Below, piece by piece: positions 1-5,025 of a stretch of 5,958 bases of DNA. The stretch comes from an uncultured Desulfobacterales bacterium (GTDB lineage Bacteria > Desulfobacterota > Desulfobacteria > Desulfobacterales > JAFDCJ01): assembly GCA_945787595.1 (NCBI GenBank), contig CALZJV010000862.1, positions 1 to 5,958 on the forward strand, read 5' to 3'. The notes beneath the pieces are model-generated. The model ran no database searches, was not told where the DNA came from, and saw only the letters and a list, made by a program, of their open reading frames with translations. Numbering within the stretch: position 1 is the first letter of the stretch; every line of letters starts with the position of its first letter. Both the position numbers and the translations under genes were made by a program.

Positions 1-2
1 AT

Positions 3-59
3 TCGGATCAGGCTCAAGAAGAATGTAGATCATTAATGGCGAAACGAGGTGCATTATGA
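3..59 (+). CDS. 3' end of an unidentified upstream gene (partial)
   Basis: From position 3 a reading frame is open for 18 codons and ends in TGA at 57-59. Its last residues read SDQAQEECRSLMAKRGAL, a charged, protein-like composition. The stop overlaps the start codon of the next gene as ATGA (56-59), the classic arrangement of translationally coupled operon genes. The two other forward frames stop at 34-36 and 26-28. The product cannot be identified from so short a tail. The call rests on the overlap and the composition, and a chance open frame of this length remains possible. Confidence 0.45.
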   Translation, partial: SDQAQEECRSLMAKRGAL

Positions 60-361
60 TATCCATTAAATCTTTATTATTGGGATTAGCCGCCTCTCTA
101 CCCCTATCTCTTGCAAGTAACGTCTTTGCTCAGCAGCGATGCGACTATGTCCGCTGGGGCATGGGTCTTTGCCTGATGGAGGGATGGGGGATGGGATGGT
201 TCAGCATGATCTTTATGCTCGTCTTCTGGGTCTTGGTAATAGTGGGCCTCGTATTTCTCATCATACGGCCAGTCCAAGCCACAAAGAGTGAGAAGGATGT
301 CCTTCCATCAATTTCACATCGTCCATCAGATCATTTGCATAGGCAAGATGGAATCTATTAA
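56..361 (+). CDS. Small exported/membrane protein, SHOCT-protein-like head without the SHOCT tail
   Basis: The 101-residue product starts at an ATG with GAGGT at 46-50, five bases upstream. Residues 1-25 look like a signal peptide (hydrophobic core, then a VFA cleavage motif before QQ), followed by a tryptophan/glycine/methionine-rich segment with GMGW and a strong membrane helix at about 49-70. This head resembles small bacterial membrane proteins of the form 'GWGMGWFGMIFM...FW.L.IVGLVFLI' that normally carry a short C-terminal SHOCT domain with an LKxRYAxGEI-type motif. Here, after about residue 80, the sequence becomes LPSISHRPSDHLHRQDGIY, which does not resemble SHOCT. The tail therefore looks replaced or frame-shifted. 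The stop overlaps the likely start of the next gene by 14 bases. The function is unknown; such proteins are usually annotated as hypothetical. Confidence 0.7.
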   Translation: MISIKSLLLGLAASLPLSLASNVFAQQRCDYVRWGMGLCLMEGWGMGWFSMIFMLVFWVLVIVGLVFLIIRPVQATKSEKDVLPSISHRPSDHLHRQDGIY

Positions 362-1250
362 TAAAACGTCAGAAAAAATTTTTATGGATTTGCATTCATT
401 AATAGAAGATCAAGATTTGATTATACTCGATGGTGCAATGGGAATACGATTAGCGGCTCTTGGCTTATGCATGAGCGGCCAGAACAACCTGACTAAGCCG
501 GATAGGGTTTTGGAAATACATAAGGATTATTGCAGATGTGGGTGCCAAATTCTAATAACCAATACCTTAACCATGAATCGAATATATATTGAAACTCATA
601 ATATAGACGTGGATGTAAGGGAGGTAAATCTGGCTGGAGCTAAATTAGCAAAACAAGCAGCGGACAGTAATCAATTTGTATTGGGTGATATAGGCTCAAC
701 GGGAAAGATCATTGAACCTTATGGTGACCTCTCAGAAGCGGCCGCCTATGAAGCATTCAAAGAACAAGCAAGCTTTTTAGTTGAGGGTGGTGTGGATGGG
801 ATTATCATTGAGACTATGTTTGATCTGAGAGAAGCTCTTATCGCTCTGCGAGCGTGCAAGGCAGTTTCTTCTGTGCCTATGATTTCTTCTATGGCTTTTT
901 CATCGGCAGAAAATGGTGGCCGGACGGTAATGGGTAATTCTGCCAAGGATCGCGCACAGATGCTCACCGAGTCCGGAGCTCAAGCTGTCGGGATGAACTG
1001 TGGAGATATTGATCCTTCACAGATGGCAGACATTGTTTCGATATTCCGAGACACGACTAACCTCCCTGTTTTGGCAAAACCTAACGCTGGAATGCCCAAA
1101 TTGATCAATAACATTACGGATTTTGGTATGTCCCCTCAACAGTTCTCGAAAGGGAACATTGAGTGTATACATGCCGGGGCTTCCTTAGTTGGTGGATGTT
1201 GTGGCACTACTTCTGAGCACATTAGTGCTGCAATCCGTGATATTGGCTAA
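348..1250 (+). CDS. Homocysteine S-methyltransferase domain protein (zinc-dependent, MetH-N/BHMT family)
   Basis: The 300-residue protein is a stand-alone homocysteine S-methyltransferase TIM barrel, the family that moves a methyl group to homocysteine to make methionine, or acts with similar thiol acceptors. Visible family marks are the N-terminal LDGAMG (about residues 27-32), the TNT strand (71-73), IIIET (152-156), the PNAGMP loop (245-250), and the three zinc-binding cysteines: one in GMNCG (Cys218) and the adjacent pair in GGCCGT (Cys284, Cys285). Length matches the isolated domain, so cobalamin, folate and reactivation domains of full MetH are absent. The start is uncertain. The frame is open from a GTG at 288, but that would overlap the previous gene more and lacks a proper ribosome site. 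ATG 348 has a weak AGG upstream, and ATG 384 also fits the family N-terminus. The methyl donor cannot be read from the sequence: S-methylmethionine, betaine or a corrinoid partner are all possible. The domain appears intact. Confidence 0.88.
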   Translation: MESINKTSEKIFMDLHSLIEDQDLIILDGAMGIRLAALGLCMSGQNNLTKPDRVLEIHKDYCRCGCQILITNTLTMNRIYIETHNIDVDVREVNLAGAKLAKQAADSNQFVLGDIGSTGKIIEPYGDLSEAAAYEAFKEQASFLVEGGVDGIIIETMFDLREALIALRACKAVSSVPMISSMAFSSAENGGRTVMGNSAKDRAQMLTESGAQAVGMNCGDIDPSQMADIVSIFRDTTNLPVLAKPNAGMPKLINNITDFGMSPQQFSKGNIECIHAGASLVGGCCGTTSEHISAAIRDIG

Positions 1251-1321
1251 ATTTTGCGGGGACAATCTTTCGCAGACGATTGAAGCAGTTCTTTGATACT
1301 TCTAATCATAATTGTGGCAAT

Positions 1322-1343
1322 AAAAAAGTAGTTATCTTTTTTT
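1322..1343 (+). terminator. Weak A/T-rich terminator-like hairpin
   Basis: Six A residues plus G (1322-1328) can pair with C plus the T run (1336-1343) around the loop TAGTTAT, leaving a T-rich 3' side. It sits in the gap between the homocysteine methyltransferase and the next methyltransferase. The stem is almost entirely A-T, so it is a poor intrinsic terminator. It could also act in both orientations or be a chance feature of AT-rich spacer. Confidence 0.25.
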
Positions 1344-1410
1344 AAACTGGAACAAATCAACCTCTTAGGATCTATTTTATCCTTTGTTTGAGGTGTAAAA
1401 TAAATCGGAA

Positions 1411-1417
1411 AGAAGGA
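1411..1417 (+). promoter_or_regulatory. Ribosome binding site that sets the methyltransferase start
   Basis: AGAAGGA lies six bases before ATG 1424. The frame is open back to a TTG at 1388, but that codon has no ribosome site and would translate through this one, so ATG 1424 is preferred. Confidence 0.7.
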
Positions 1418-1423
1418 TTGCAA

Positions 1424-2074
1424 ATGAAAGGGCCTCTATCAATAGAGGATGAGGAACGCCGGGCACTTCAGCTAAAGTATGATATTACGGCATGGTTTTA
1501 CGATATTCTGGATTATCCATGGGAACGACAGTATCGACATTGGCGACCTCGATTGGTTGGGAATGTCTGTGGTGCAGTACTCGAAGCCGGGGTAGGCACC
1601 GGACGCAACCTAAAATACTATAATTCAGGTGTAAATCTTACTGCTGTCGACCTGTGCAAAGCCATGGTGCAAAGAGCAAAGAAGAGAGGGAAATCTGCTG
1701 TATGTATGTTGGAATGTCTGCAAGAAGATGCAACCAAGATGACATCGATTCCTTCCAACCACTATGACTGGATAATCTGTACTTTCTTGTGTTGTGTTCT
1801 TCCCAATGATCTTCAAGTTTTGGCGATACGCCAATTCGAACGGGTATTGAAACCCGGAGGCAAAATTCGTCTTTTGGAAATGGTCTATTCGAAAATACCC
1901 AAGTTCAGAAGGCTGCAGATTTTTTTTGCTCCATTTGTTGAGAAAGTCTACGGCGCCCGCTTTGACCGCAATACCTTAGAAATTCTGCAAGAATCCTCGA
2001 GGCTGAGAGTTACGAACAAATATTTTTTGAAGAGGGACATATATCAGGTGATTGAAGGTTACCTTGTAGAGTAG
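1424..2074 (+). CDS. Class I SAM-dependent methyltransferase (UbiE/PmtA-like)
   Basis: The 216-residue protein has the Rossmann-type methyltransferase order: a SAM-binding motif I at about residues 52-60 (LEAGVGTGRN), an acidic residue at the end of strand 2 (Asp76 in TAVDL), the QEDA motif at about 100-103, and the post-motif LKPGGKIRLLE at 142-152. The N-terminal YDITAWFYDILDYPWE segment is typical of small UbiE-, Coq5- and phospholipid N-methyltransferase-like enzymes that meet a membrane or lipid substrate. The sequence does not show the actual substrate. It is a cytosolic enzyme with no signal peptide. A gap of 173 bases with its own ribosome site separates it from the homocysteine methyltransferase, so a separate transcript is possible. 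One link is that SAM consumption produces the homocysteine that the neighbour could remethylate, but this is inference. The length is normal and no damage is seen. Confidence 0.85.
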   Translation: MKGPLSIEDEERRALQLKYDITAWFYDILDYPWERQYRHWRPRLVGNVCGAVLEAGVGTGRNLKYYNSGVNLTAVDLCKAMVQRAKKRGKSAVCMLECLQEDATKMTSIPSNHYDWIICTFLCCVLPNDLQVLAIRQFERVLKPGGKIRLLEMVYSKIPKFRRLQIFFAPFVEKVYGARFDRNTLEILQESSRLRVTNKYFLKRDIYQVIEGYLVE

Positions 2075-2220
2075 ATCGAGCCACCTTTGTCACACGGATA
2101 CATAGAAAAATTATTACATACAGCGTGTTGCTCTTCAATTTTTTAATTTCTTATTGTTCTAAAATAAATATTTGTTTTCCGTGAACTTTAACCAAAAAAT
2201 CAAGTAAAATTTCAATGGAG

Positions 2221-2263
2221 AAACCCCTCAAGATGTGCATACCTTGCTTCTGAGAGGAGGTTT
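2221..2263 (+). promoter_or_regulatory. Leader stem-loop upstream of the small cysteine ORF
   Basis: AAACCCCTC (2221-2229) can pair with GAGG-A-GGTTT (2254-2263), nine base pairs with a single bulged A2258 and a loop of about 24 bases. The 3' arm contains a Shine-Dalgarno-like GAGGAGG that has no start codon at a usable distance. A 12-codon frame starting at ATG 2215 (MEKPLKMCIPCF, stop 2251-2253) runs through the 5' arm and loop, but it lacks a convincing ribosome site. No U-run follows, so this is not an intrinsic terminator. It may be a regulatory leader structure or a chance pairing. Confidence 0.3.
2249..2260 (+). repeat. Direct repeat copy 1, TCTGAGAGGAGG
   Basis: This 12-base motif is repeated exactly at 2323-2334. 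Copy 1 is not followed by a start codon at translation distance, so its Shine-Dalgarno core appears orphaned. It forms part of the 3' arm of the stem-loop at 2221-2263. Confidence 0.6.
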
Positions 2264-2322
2264 TAGGTCACGTTGGGAGCGTATTCCTTTTGGCTATGTC
2301 AGATACCTCTAAAGGGTATTAA

Positions 2323-2334
2323 TCTGAGAGGAGG
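2323..2334 (+). repeat. Direct repeat copy 2, serving as ribosome binding site
   Basis: This is the second exact copy of TCTGAGAGGAGG, 74 bases after the first. Its GGAGG (2330-2334) is five bases before ATG 2340, a near-ideal ribosome binding site. CCTCT at 2306-2310 could pair with AGAGG at 2327-2331 and partly hide it, echoing the CCTC/GAGG pairing at copy 1. Confidence 0.65.
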
Positions 2335-2339
2335 AAATA

Positions 2340-2561
2340 ATGATCATCGATAATCTGATATCGAGTTTCGATTTTGACAAATTAAAAAACGATTGCCTCA
2401 TACATGATTTCCTGAAGACATATATTAAAAAAAAATCGATTCTAACCTCATGCTGGGGTTCAGATATTTTGGAGCGATATTTAAAAAACGCTATGTGTTT
2501 TCCTTCAGAGTGTGAAAATTGTGTGGGCATGAAAAAAAACGCTATTCGTAAATTTATTTAG
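2340..2561 (+). CDS. Hypothetical small cysteine-containing protein
   Basis: The 73-residue product is not recognised. It begins at an ATG with a near-perfect ribosome site (GGAGG, five bases upstream), which is the main support for it being a real gene. The N-terminal half is predicted helical and acidic/basic mixed (FDFDKLKNDC, then LKTYIKKK). The C-terminal half carries a CxxxxCxxC cluster (CFPSECENC at about 53-61) followed by a basic end, MKKNAIRKFI; two further cysteines lie at about 19 and 38. The cysteine cluster could bind a metal or form disulfides, but no signal peptide is visible. The stretch is AT-richer than its neighbours, and spacers of about 270 bases flank it on both sides. 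It could be a small regulator, a remnant of a longer gene, or a spurious frame. Confidence 0.5.
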   Translation: MIIDNLISSFDFDKLKNDCLIHDFLKTYIKKKSILTSCWGSDILERYLKNAMCFPSECENCVGMKKNAIRKFI

Positions 2562-2838
2562 AGACATAATTATGTGCGTATAAGCGAACTAGTACATATG
2601 CCTGACCTCCTTGTAGGGCAACAATTATTTCAAATCACATTATCGGCGTCCTACCAAAATATCGGCTAAGGTGGCCGTTACCTGCAAATTTGTGGTATTC
2701 AATTTCCTCTGGTGAGACGTCCGATGATGTTTGTATGCTGTGTCTTCAAGGCCGTATTGGACGCATGCGCTACGTTGCTCAAAAGCAAATTTCTATCATT
2801 GCTTCTAGAAAAAGGTTTTCTTGCTTTAGGAGGTTGCA
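2562..2838 (+). other. Intergenic spacer, no supported gene
   Basis: I see no convincing gene in this stretch. One forward frame is open for about 80 codons (stop at 2838-2840, overlapping the next start), but it has no start codon near its beginning and resembles no family I know. Two small hairpins lie just before the next gene: TTGCT/AGCAA at 2775-2788 and AGAAAA/TTTTCT at 2807-2821. No promoter matching both the -35 and -10 consensus at proper spacing was found, although the promoter for the genes from 2839 must lie here or further upstream. Confidence 0.4.
2828..2833 (+). promoter_or_regulatory. Strong ribosome binding site for the nucleotidyltransferase gene
   Basis: AGGAGG lies five bases before ATG 2839 and fixes the start of the coding region. 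Confidence 0.8.
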
Positions 2839-3576
2839 ATGAACGATCTGAAATTAAATAAGGAGATTTCATCAACGTATAAGCCATTTCTTGATGAGAT
2901 CTTGAGTGGCTACAAAGATAATATACATTCCATCCATATCACCGGCAGTGCATTAACAGATGATTTTAACCCTAAAATTTCAGACATCAATTCTGTTTTT
3001 ATCCTTCAGGAAATGGATTTGAAATTTCTCAAGCTTCTTGCTCCAGTGGGCAAAAAATACGGTAAAAAAAAGATTGCCGCCCCGCTTATTATGACTCCGG
3101 ATTACATTATGAAATCCTTGGATGTTTTCCCCATTGAGATTTTGAACATCAAACTCCTTCACCATACCGTCATGGGAGAAGATATCTTTCAAGATCTCGA
3201 AATACATCGATCCGATCTGCGGCATCAATGCGAAAGAGAGCTGAAAGTCAAACTCATCGGTTTGCGGCAAGGATACATCGCCTATGCTGGGGATAGAAAA
3301 ACACTTACCGCAGGTTTTGTAGACTCATTCTCCGGTTACATTCCACTGCTCAGAGCGATCATTGTTCTGCTTGGCAAGGAGCCGCCCGCAAACAATGCCG
3401 AAGTGATCATCGCTCTTGAGAAGAGCTCCGGCGTCAATACGCATGTATTTCAAACGGTTTTAAGGCTAAAAAGAGAAAAAATAAAACCTACTATCGAGCA
3501 GCTGAACACCATATTCGAAGACTATTATGAAGCCATTGAAAAACTGGGAGAGATCACCGATGCGATTGAAGAATAA
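2839..3576 (+). CDS. Nucleotidyltransferase-fold protein, unusual DIN active-site motif
   Basis: The 245-residue protein has an N-terminal nucleotidyltransferase-like core. The strand-turn IHITGSAL (GS at residues 36-37) is followed about a dozen residues later by SDINSVFIL (Asp49, Asn51), the place where active polymerase-beta-type nucleotidyltransferases carry DxD. A possible third acidic residue is Glu100 in FPIEILNIK. The C-terminal part (about 125-245) is largely helical, as in proteins where a nucleotidyltransferase domain is followed by a helical substrate or partner domain. The Asn at the second metal position could mean weak or lost catalysis, or may be normal for this subfamily. There is no signal peptide, so it is cytosolic. 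Its 3' end overlaps the TPM gene by 17 bases, implying coupled translation. Its substrate is unknown. Confidence 0.7.
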   Translation: MNDLKLNKEISSTYKPFLDEILSGYKDNIHSIHITGSALTDDFNPKISDINSVFILQEMDLKFLKLLAPVGKKYGKKKIAAPLIMTPDYIMKSLDVFPIEILNIKLLHHTVMGEDIFQDLEIHRSDLRHQCERELKVKLIGLRQGYIAYAGDRKTLTAGFVDSFSGYIPLLRAIIVLLGKEPPANNAEVIIALEKSSGVNTHVFQTVLRLKREKIKPTIEQLNTIFEDYYEAIEKLGEITDAIEE

Positions 3577-4291
3577 ACTCATCTTCTTTCCACTATCCCT
3601 GGTACTTTCGTTCTTAGCAGTATCGTTGTGTTTTGCCAACAACGTACCTGAGCAACCCGATAATCCTGTCGTGGACCTTGCCGGAATTATCGATGCTGCT
3701 GTCGAGACAAAGCTCAATCAATATCTTAGAGAACTCGAGCAGAAAACAACGGCAACCGTAGCCCATGACAAATGGAAGCTGGGACAAAAGGGCAAAGACA
3801 ATGGTGTCCTTTTGGCGGTCGCACTCCAGGACCGCAAATACAGAATTGAAATTGGCTACGGCCTGGAGGGTGTACTTCCGGATAGCCTGGTAGGAAGCAT
3901 CGGACGTGATAATCTCGTGGCTTATTTCAAAAAGGGGGATTACTCAAACGGAATTTATGCGGCTAGCCTGGCCATCGCAAAAGAAATCGCCGATGATGCT
4001 GGCGTAAAAATCTCCGACATGCCTCTCGTTAAGAAAGCCTACCAAGTAAAACGAGTCGAAGAGAAAACCATTAGCAAGGAAAAATCCTCCATAGGTATCC
4101 TGCTGTTTTTCGCTATTAGTGGCATTTTATTTATCGGCTTAATTCGCAAAACCGGCCTGCGGGGCCGAAGAGGCTATTGGGGCAGATCATCAGGTGGTTT
4201 TGGCGGGTTCGGTGGCGGCGGTGGCGGTGGCTTTGGCGGCGGCGGCGGTGGCGGTGGCTTTGGCGGCGGTGGTGCCTCCGGCGGTTGGTAG
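3560..4291 (+). CDS. TPM-domain (YgcG/DUF477-type) exported membrane protein with glycine-rich tail; internal deletion likely
   Basis: The 243-residue product has a signal peptide (about 1-26, ending CFA before NN), a TPM domain (about 35-150), one membrane helix (about 177-196), a basic patch, and a tail of glycine runs broken by phenylalanine that ends GASGGW, the usual YgcG-type architecture. Family marks are NPVVDLAGII, LGQKGKDNGVLL, DRKYRIEIGYGLEGVLPD and the FKKGDYSNGI strand. TPM domains usually have a strand plus helix of about 20 residues (VVTV.SL.G..IE.YA..LF) between the KTxAxVA strand and the KWxLGxKG segment. Here KTTATVA runs directly into HDKWKLGQKG (residues 62-78), so that block appears deleted in frame. 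ATG 3560 is chosen over ATG 3527 because GGAGAG (3547-3552) precedes it and the signal peptide starts there. The family is often encoded next to LemA; its role is envelope-related but poorly defined. Confidence 0.85.
   Translation: MRLKNKLIFFPLSLVLSFLAVSLCFANNVPEQPDNPVVDLAGIIDAAVETKLNQYLRELEQKTTATVAHDKWKLGQKGKDNGVLLAVALQDRKYRIEIGYGLEGVLPDSLVGSIGRDNLVAYFKKGDYSNGIYAASLAIAKEIADDAGVKISDMPLVKKAYQVKRVEEKTISKEKSSIGILLFFAISGILFIGLIRKTGLRGRRGYWGRSSGGFGGFGGGGGGGFGGGGGGGGFGGGGASGGW
4196..4290 (+). repeat. Low-complexity GGC/GGT tract coding the glycine tail
   Basis: Runs of GGC and GGT codons, interrupted by TTT/TTC phenylalanine codons, form an imperfect repeat around GGTGGCTTTGGCGGC. It encodes the glycine-rich tail of the TPM protein. 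Such tracts slip easily during replication, so length may vary between strains. Confidence 0.75.
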
Positions 4292-4399
4292 AGGGTAAAT
4301 TGGGTAGTTGAGGAGCTTTGGACTAACGCCAACTTGTTCAAAAAACACCCCCAACCATCAGATAACTCGGTGTCACAATAAAATTCACTATTATTTGAT

Positions 4400-4404
4400 G
4401 GAGG
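4400..4404 (+). promoter_or_regulatory. Ribosome binding site of the LemA-like stub
   Basis: GGAGG sits five bases before ATG 4410. It marks that codon as the real start; the longer open frame upstream (from a codon at 4308) has no such site and reads as non-protein-like sequence. Confidence 0.7.
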
Positions 4405-4409
4405 CTTCT

Positions 4410-4499
4410 ATGCCAATAGGGTTGAAAATCGTTCTGATTATATTAGGTATCTTCATACTTTCTATATTCCTTGTGGGCGGAAAGCTGATAGCCGGTTAA
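4410..4499 (+). pseudogene. Truncated LemA-like gene, N-terminal membrane anchor only
   Basis: The start with its strong ribosome site opens a frame of only 29 codons: MPIGLKIVLIILGIFIL followed by SIFLVGGKLIAG and a TAA stop. This is a single membrane helix with a short outside end, matching the N-terminal anchor of LemA-family proteins, which normally continue with a YN.LV segment and a long helical domain of about 150 residues. LemA genes commonly sit beside TPM/YgcG genes, and this one lies about 120 bases after one. The codons after GGT are TAA AAC, where a LemA protein would be expected to read Tyr-Asn. So the gene either acquired a nonsense change or ends at a deletion junction. The sequence beyond is carbonic anhydrase, not LemA, which supports a deletion. 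An independent small membrane peptide is the alternative. Confidence 0.5.
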
Positions 4500-4652
4500 A
4501 ACCAGGGATTATTCTATTGCCGCAAGACCACGACTACTATCGTTTTAATGGCTCTCTGACAACACCACCATGTCCTGAAGACGTCTGGTGGCTTGTTATG
4601 AAATATTTCCAAACCGCATCTAAGGAACAAATCGATAAATTTGCTCACACAA

Positions 4653-4744
4653 TGCACCATCCAAACAATCGCCCGGTACAATCCGCAAATGCCCGGGCTG
4701 CACCATCCAAACAATCGCCCGGTACAATCCGCAAATGCCCGGGC
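4653..4744 (+). repeat. Perfect 46-bp tandem duplication inside the carbonic anhydrase remnant
   Basis: Two identical, adjacent 46-base units occupy 4653-4698 and 4699-4744. Each begins TGCACCATCC and ends GCCCGGGC. Because 46 is not a multiple of three, the duplication changes the reading frame. The absence of any difference between copies suggests a recent event. Each unit ends in the 8-base palindrome GCCCGGGC. Confidence 0.95.
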
Positions 4745-4750
4745 GATTTT
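4715..4750 (+). terminator. Possible intrinsic terminator at the end of the carbonic anhydrase remnant
   Basis: TCGCCCGG (4715-4722) and CCGGGCGA (4739-4746) form an eight-base GC-rich stem around a 16-base loop, directly followed by TTTT (4747-4750). It overlaps the codons before the restored stop, so it may be coding constraint rather than a terminator. The large loop and short U-run make it modest. Confidence 0.35.
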
Positions 4751-4765
4751 GAAGTAAACGCTTAA

Positions 4766-5025
4766 CAAATCGTTTGAGCGGATATTTGAAGTGCCTCTGC
4801 GCTCCACCCTAAATACCGCTTAATTCGTCGTTACAGATTACAACAAAGCTTGAATTAATAGAGGGCTATGAAAATTTAAGATAACTTCGATCGTAGTGTT
4901 CCGGGTGTAGCAGACGATAACTGCTATATATATTCAATAATAACAATTACTTAAAGTTTAAGATATCCAAACTCTATCTGAAAGCAGACAATCGTTTTCA
5001 ATCGGCGTGATTTTCATTTAGTATC
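4766..5025. other. AT-rich spacer between the pseudogene and the IS66 end
   Basis: No gene is supported here. The only ATG in a plausible context, at about 4868, reaches a stop after two codons. The nine-base word TTTAAGATA occurs twice (4875-4883 and 4957-4965), which is within chance for AT-rich DNA. The segment presumably is the flank into which the insertion sequence landed. Confidence 0.4.

Larger units (their letters stand above)
4508..4765 (+). pseudogene. Alpha-carbonic anhydrase C-terminal remnant, 5' deleted and 3' frameshifted
   Basis: The frame reads LLPQDHDYYRFNGSLTTPPC, then VWWLVMK, SKEQIDKFAHTMHH and PNNRPVQ, which is the C-terminal quarter of a bacterial alpha-carbonic anhydrase, a periplasmic zinc enzyme interconverting CO2 and bicarbonate. 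The conserved SLTTPPC is present. The signal peptide, the three zinc-binding histidines and about 170-180 upstream residues are absent, so it cannot be active. Upstream of about 4508 the frame is no longer carbonic anhydrase-like; the junction lies just after the LemA-like stub. A 46-bp tandem duplication (4653-4744) shifts the frame at the end, replacing a natural terminus (NARAILK, stop) with about 20 foreign residues. No start codon with a ribosome site precedes the fragment. The family assignment is firm, and the pseudogene status follows from the missing catalytic part. Confidence 0.85.

Noticed and set aside
746..967. Minus-strand 73-residue frame inside the homocysteine methyltransferase gene
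   Set aside because: It is a shadow of a strongly conserved plus-strand protein, with no ribosome site or family match.
1373..1401. Promoter candidate with TAAAAT at 1396-1401 before the SAM methyltransferase
   Set aside because: No -35-like hexamer at the right distance, and such words are common in AT-rich spacer.
2598..2669. Short frame from ATG 2598 reading MPDLLVGQQLF...
   Set aside because: Only 23 codons, no ribosome binding site and no recognisable family.
2757..2799. Promoter candidates TTGGAC (2757) and TTGCTC (2775) before the nucleotidyltransferase gene
   Set aside because: No matching -10 hexamer at 16-18 bases. TATCAT at 2794 is only 13 bases from TTGCTC.
2600..2840. Forward frame open for about 80 codons ending in TGA over the next gene's start
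   Set aside because: No start codon near its beginning, cysteine- and arginine-rich chance-like composition, and no similarity I recognise. A decayed gene cannot be ruled out.
2699..2887. Minus-strand 62-residue frame across the nucleotidyltransferase start
   Set aside because: It overlaps a well-supported start and ribosome site on the other strand and has no recognisable motif.
4308..4409. Upstream extension of the LemA-like stub
   Set aside because: It starts at a codon without a ribosome site and reads as non-coding composition. The GGAGG before ATG 4410 decides the start.
4653..4744. Possible CRISPR-like or iteron array
   Set aside because: Only two directly abutting copies without spacers, lying inside a coding remnant. 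A tandem duplication explains it fully.
4514..4807. Minus-strand 97-residue frame with internal repeats
   Set aside because: The repeated peptide (CTGRLFGWCSPGICG-like) is just the antisense reading of the 46-bp duplication in the carbonic anhydrase remnant.
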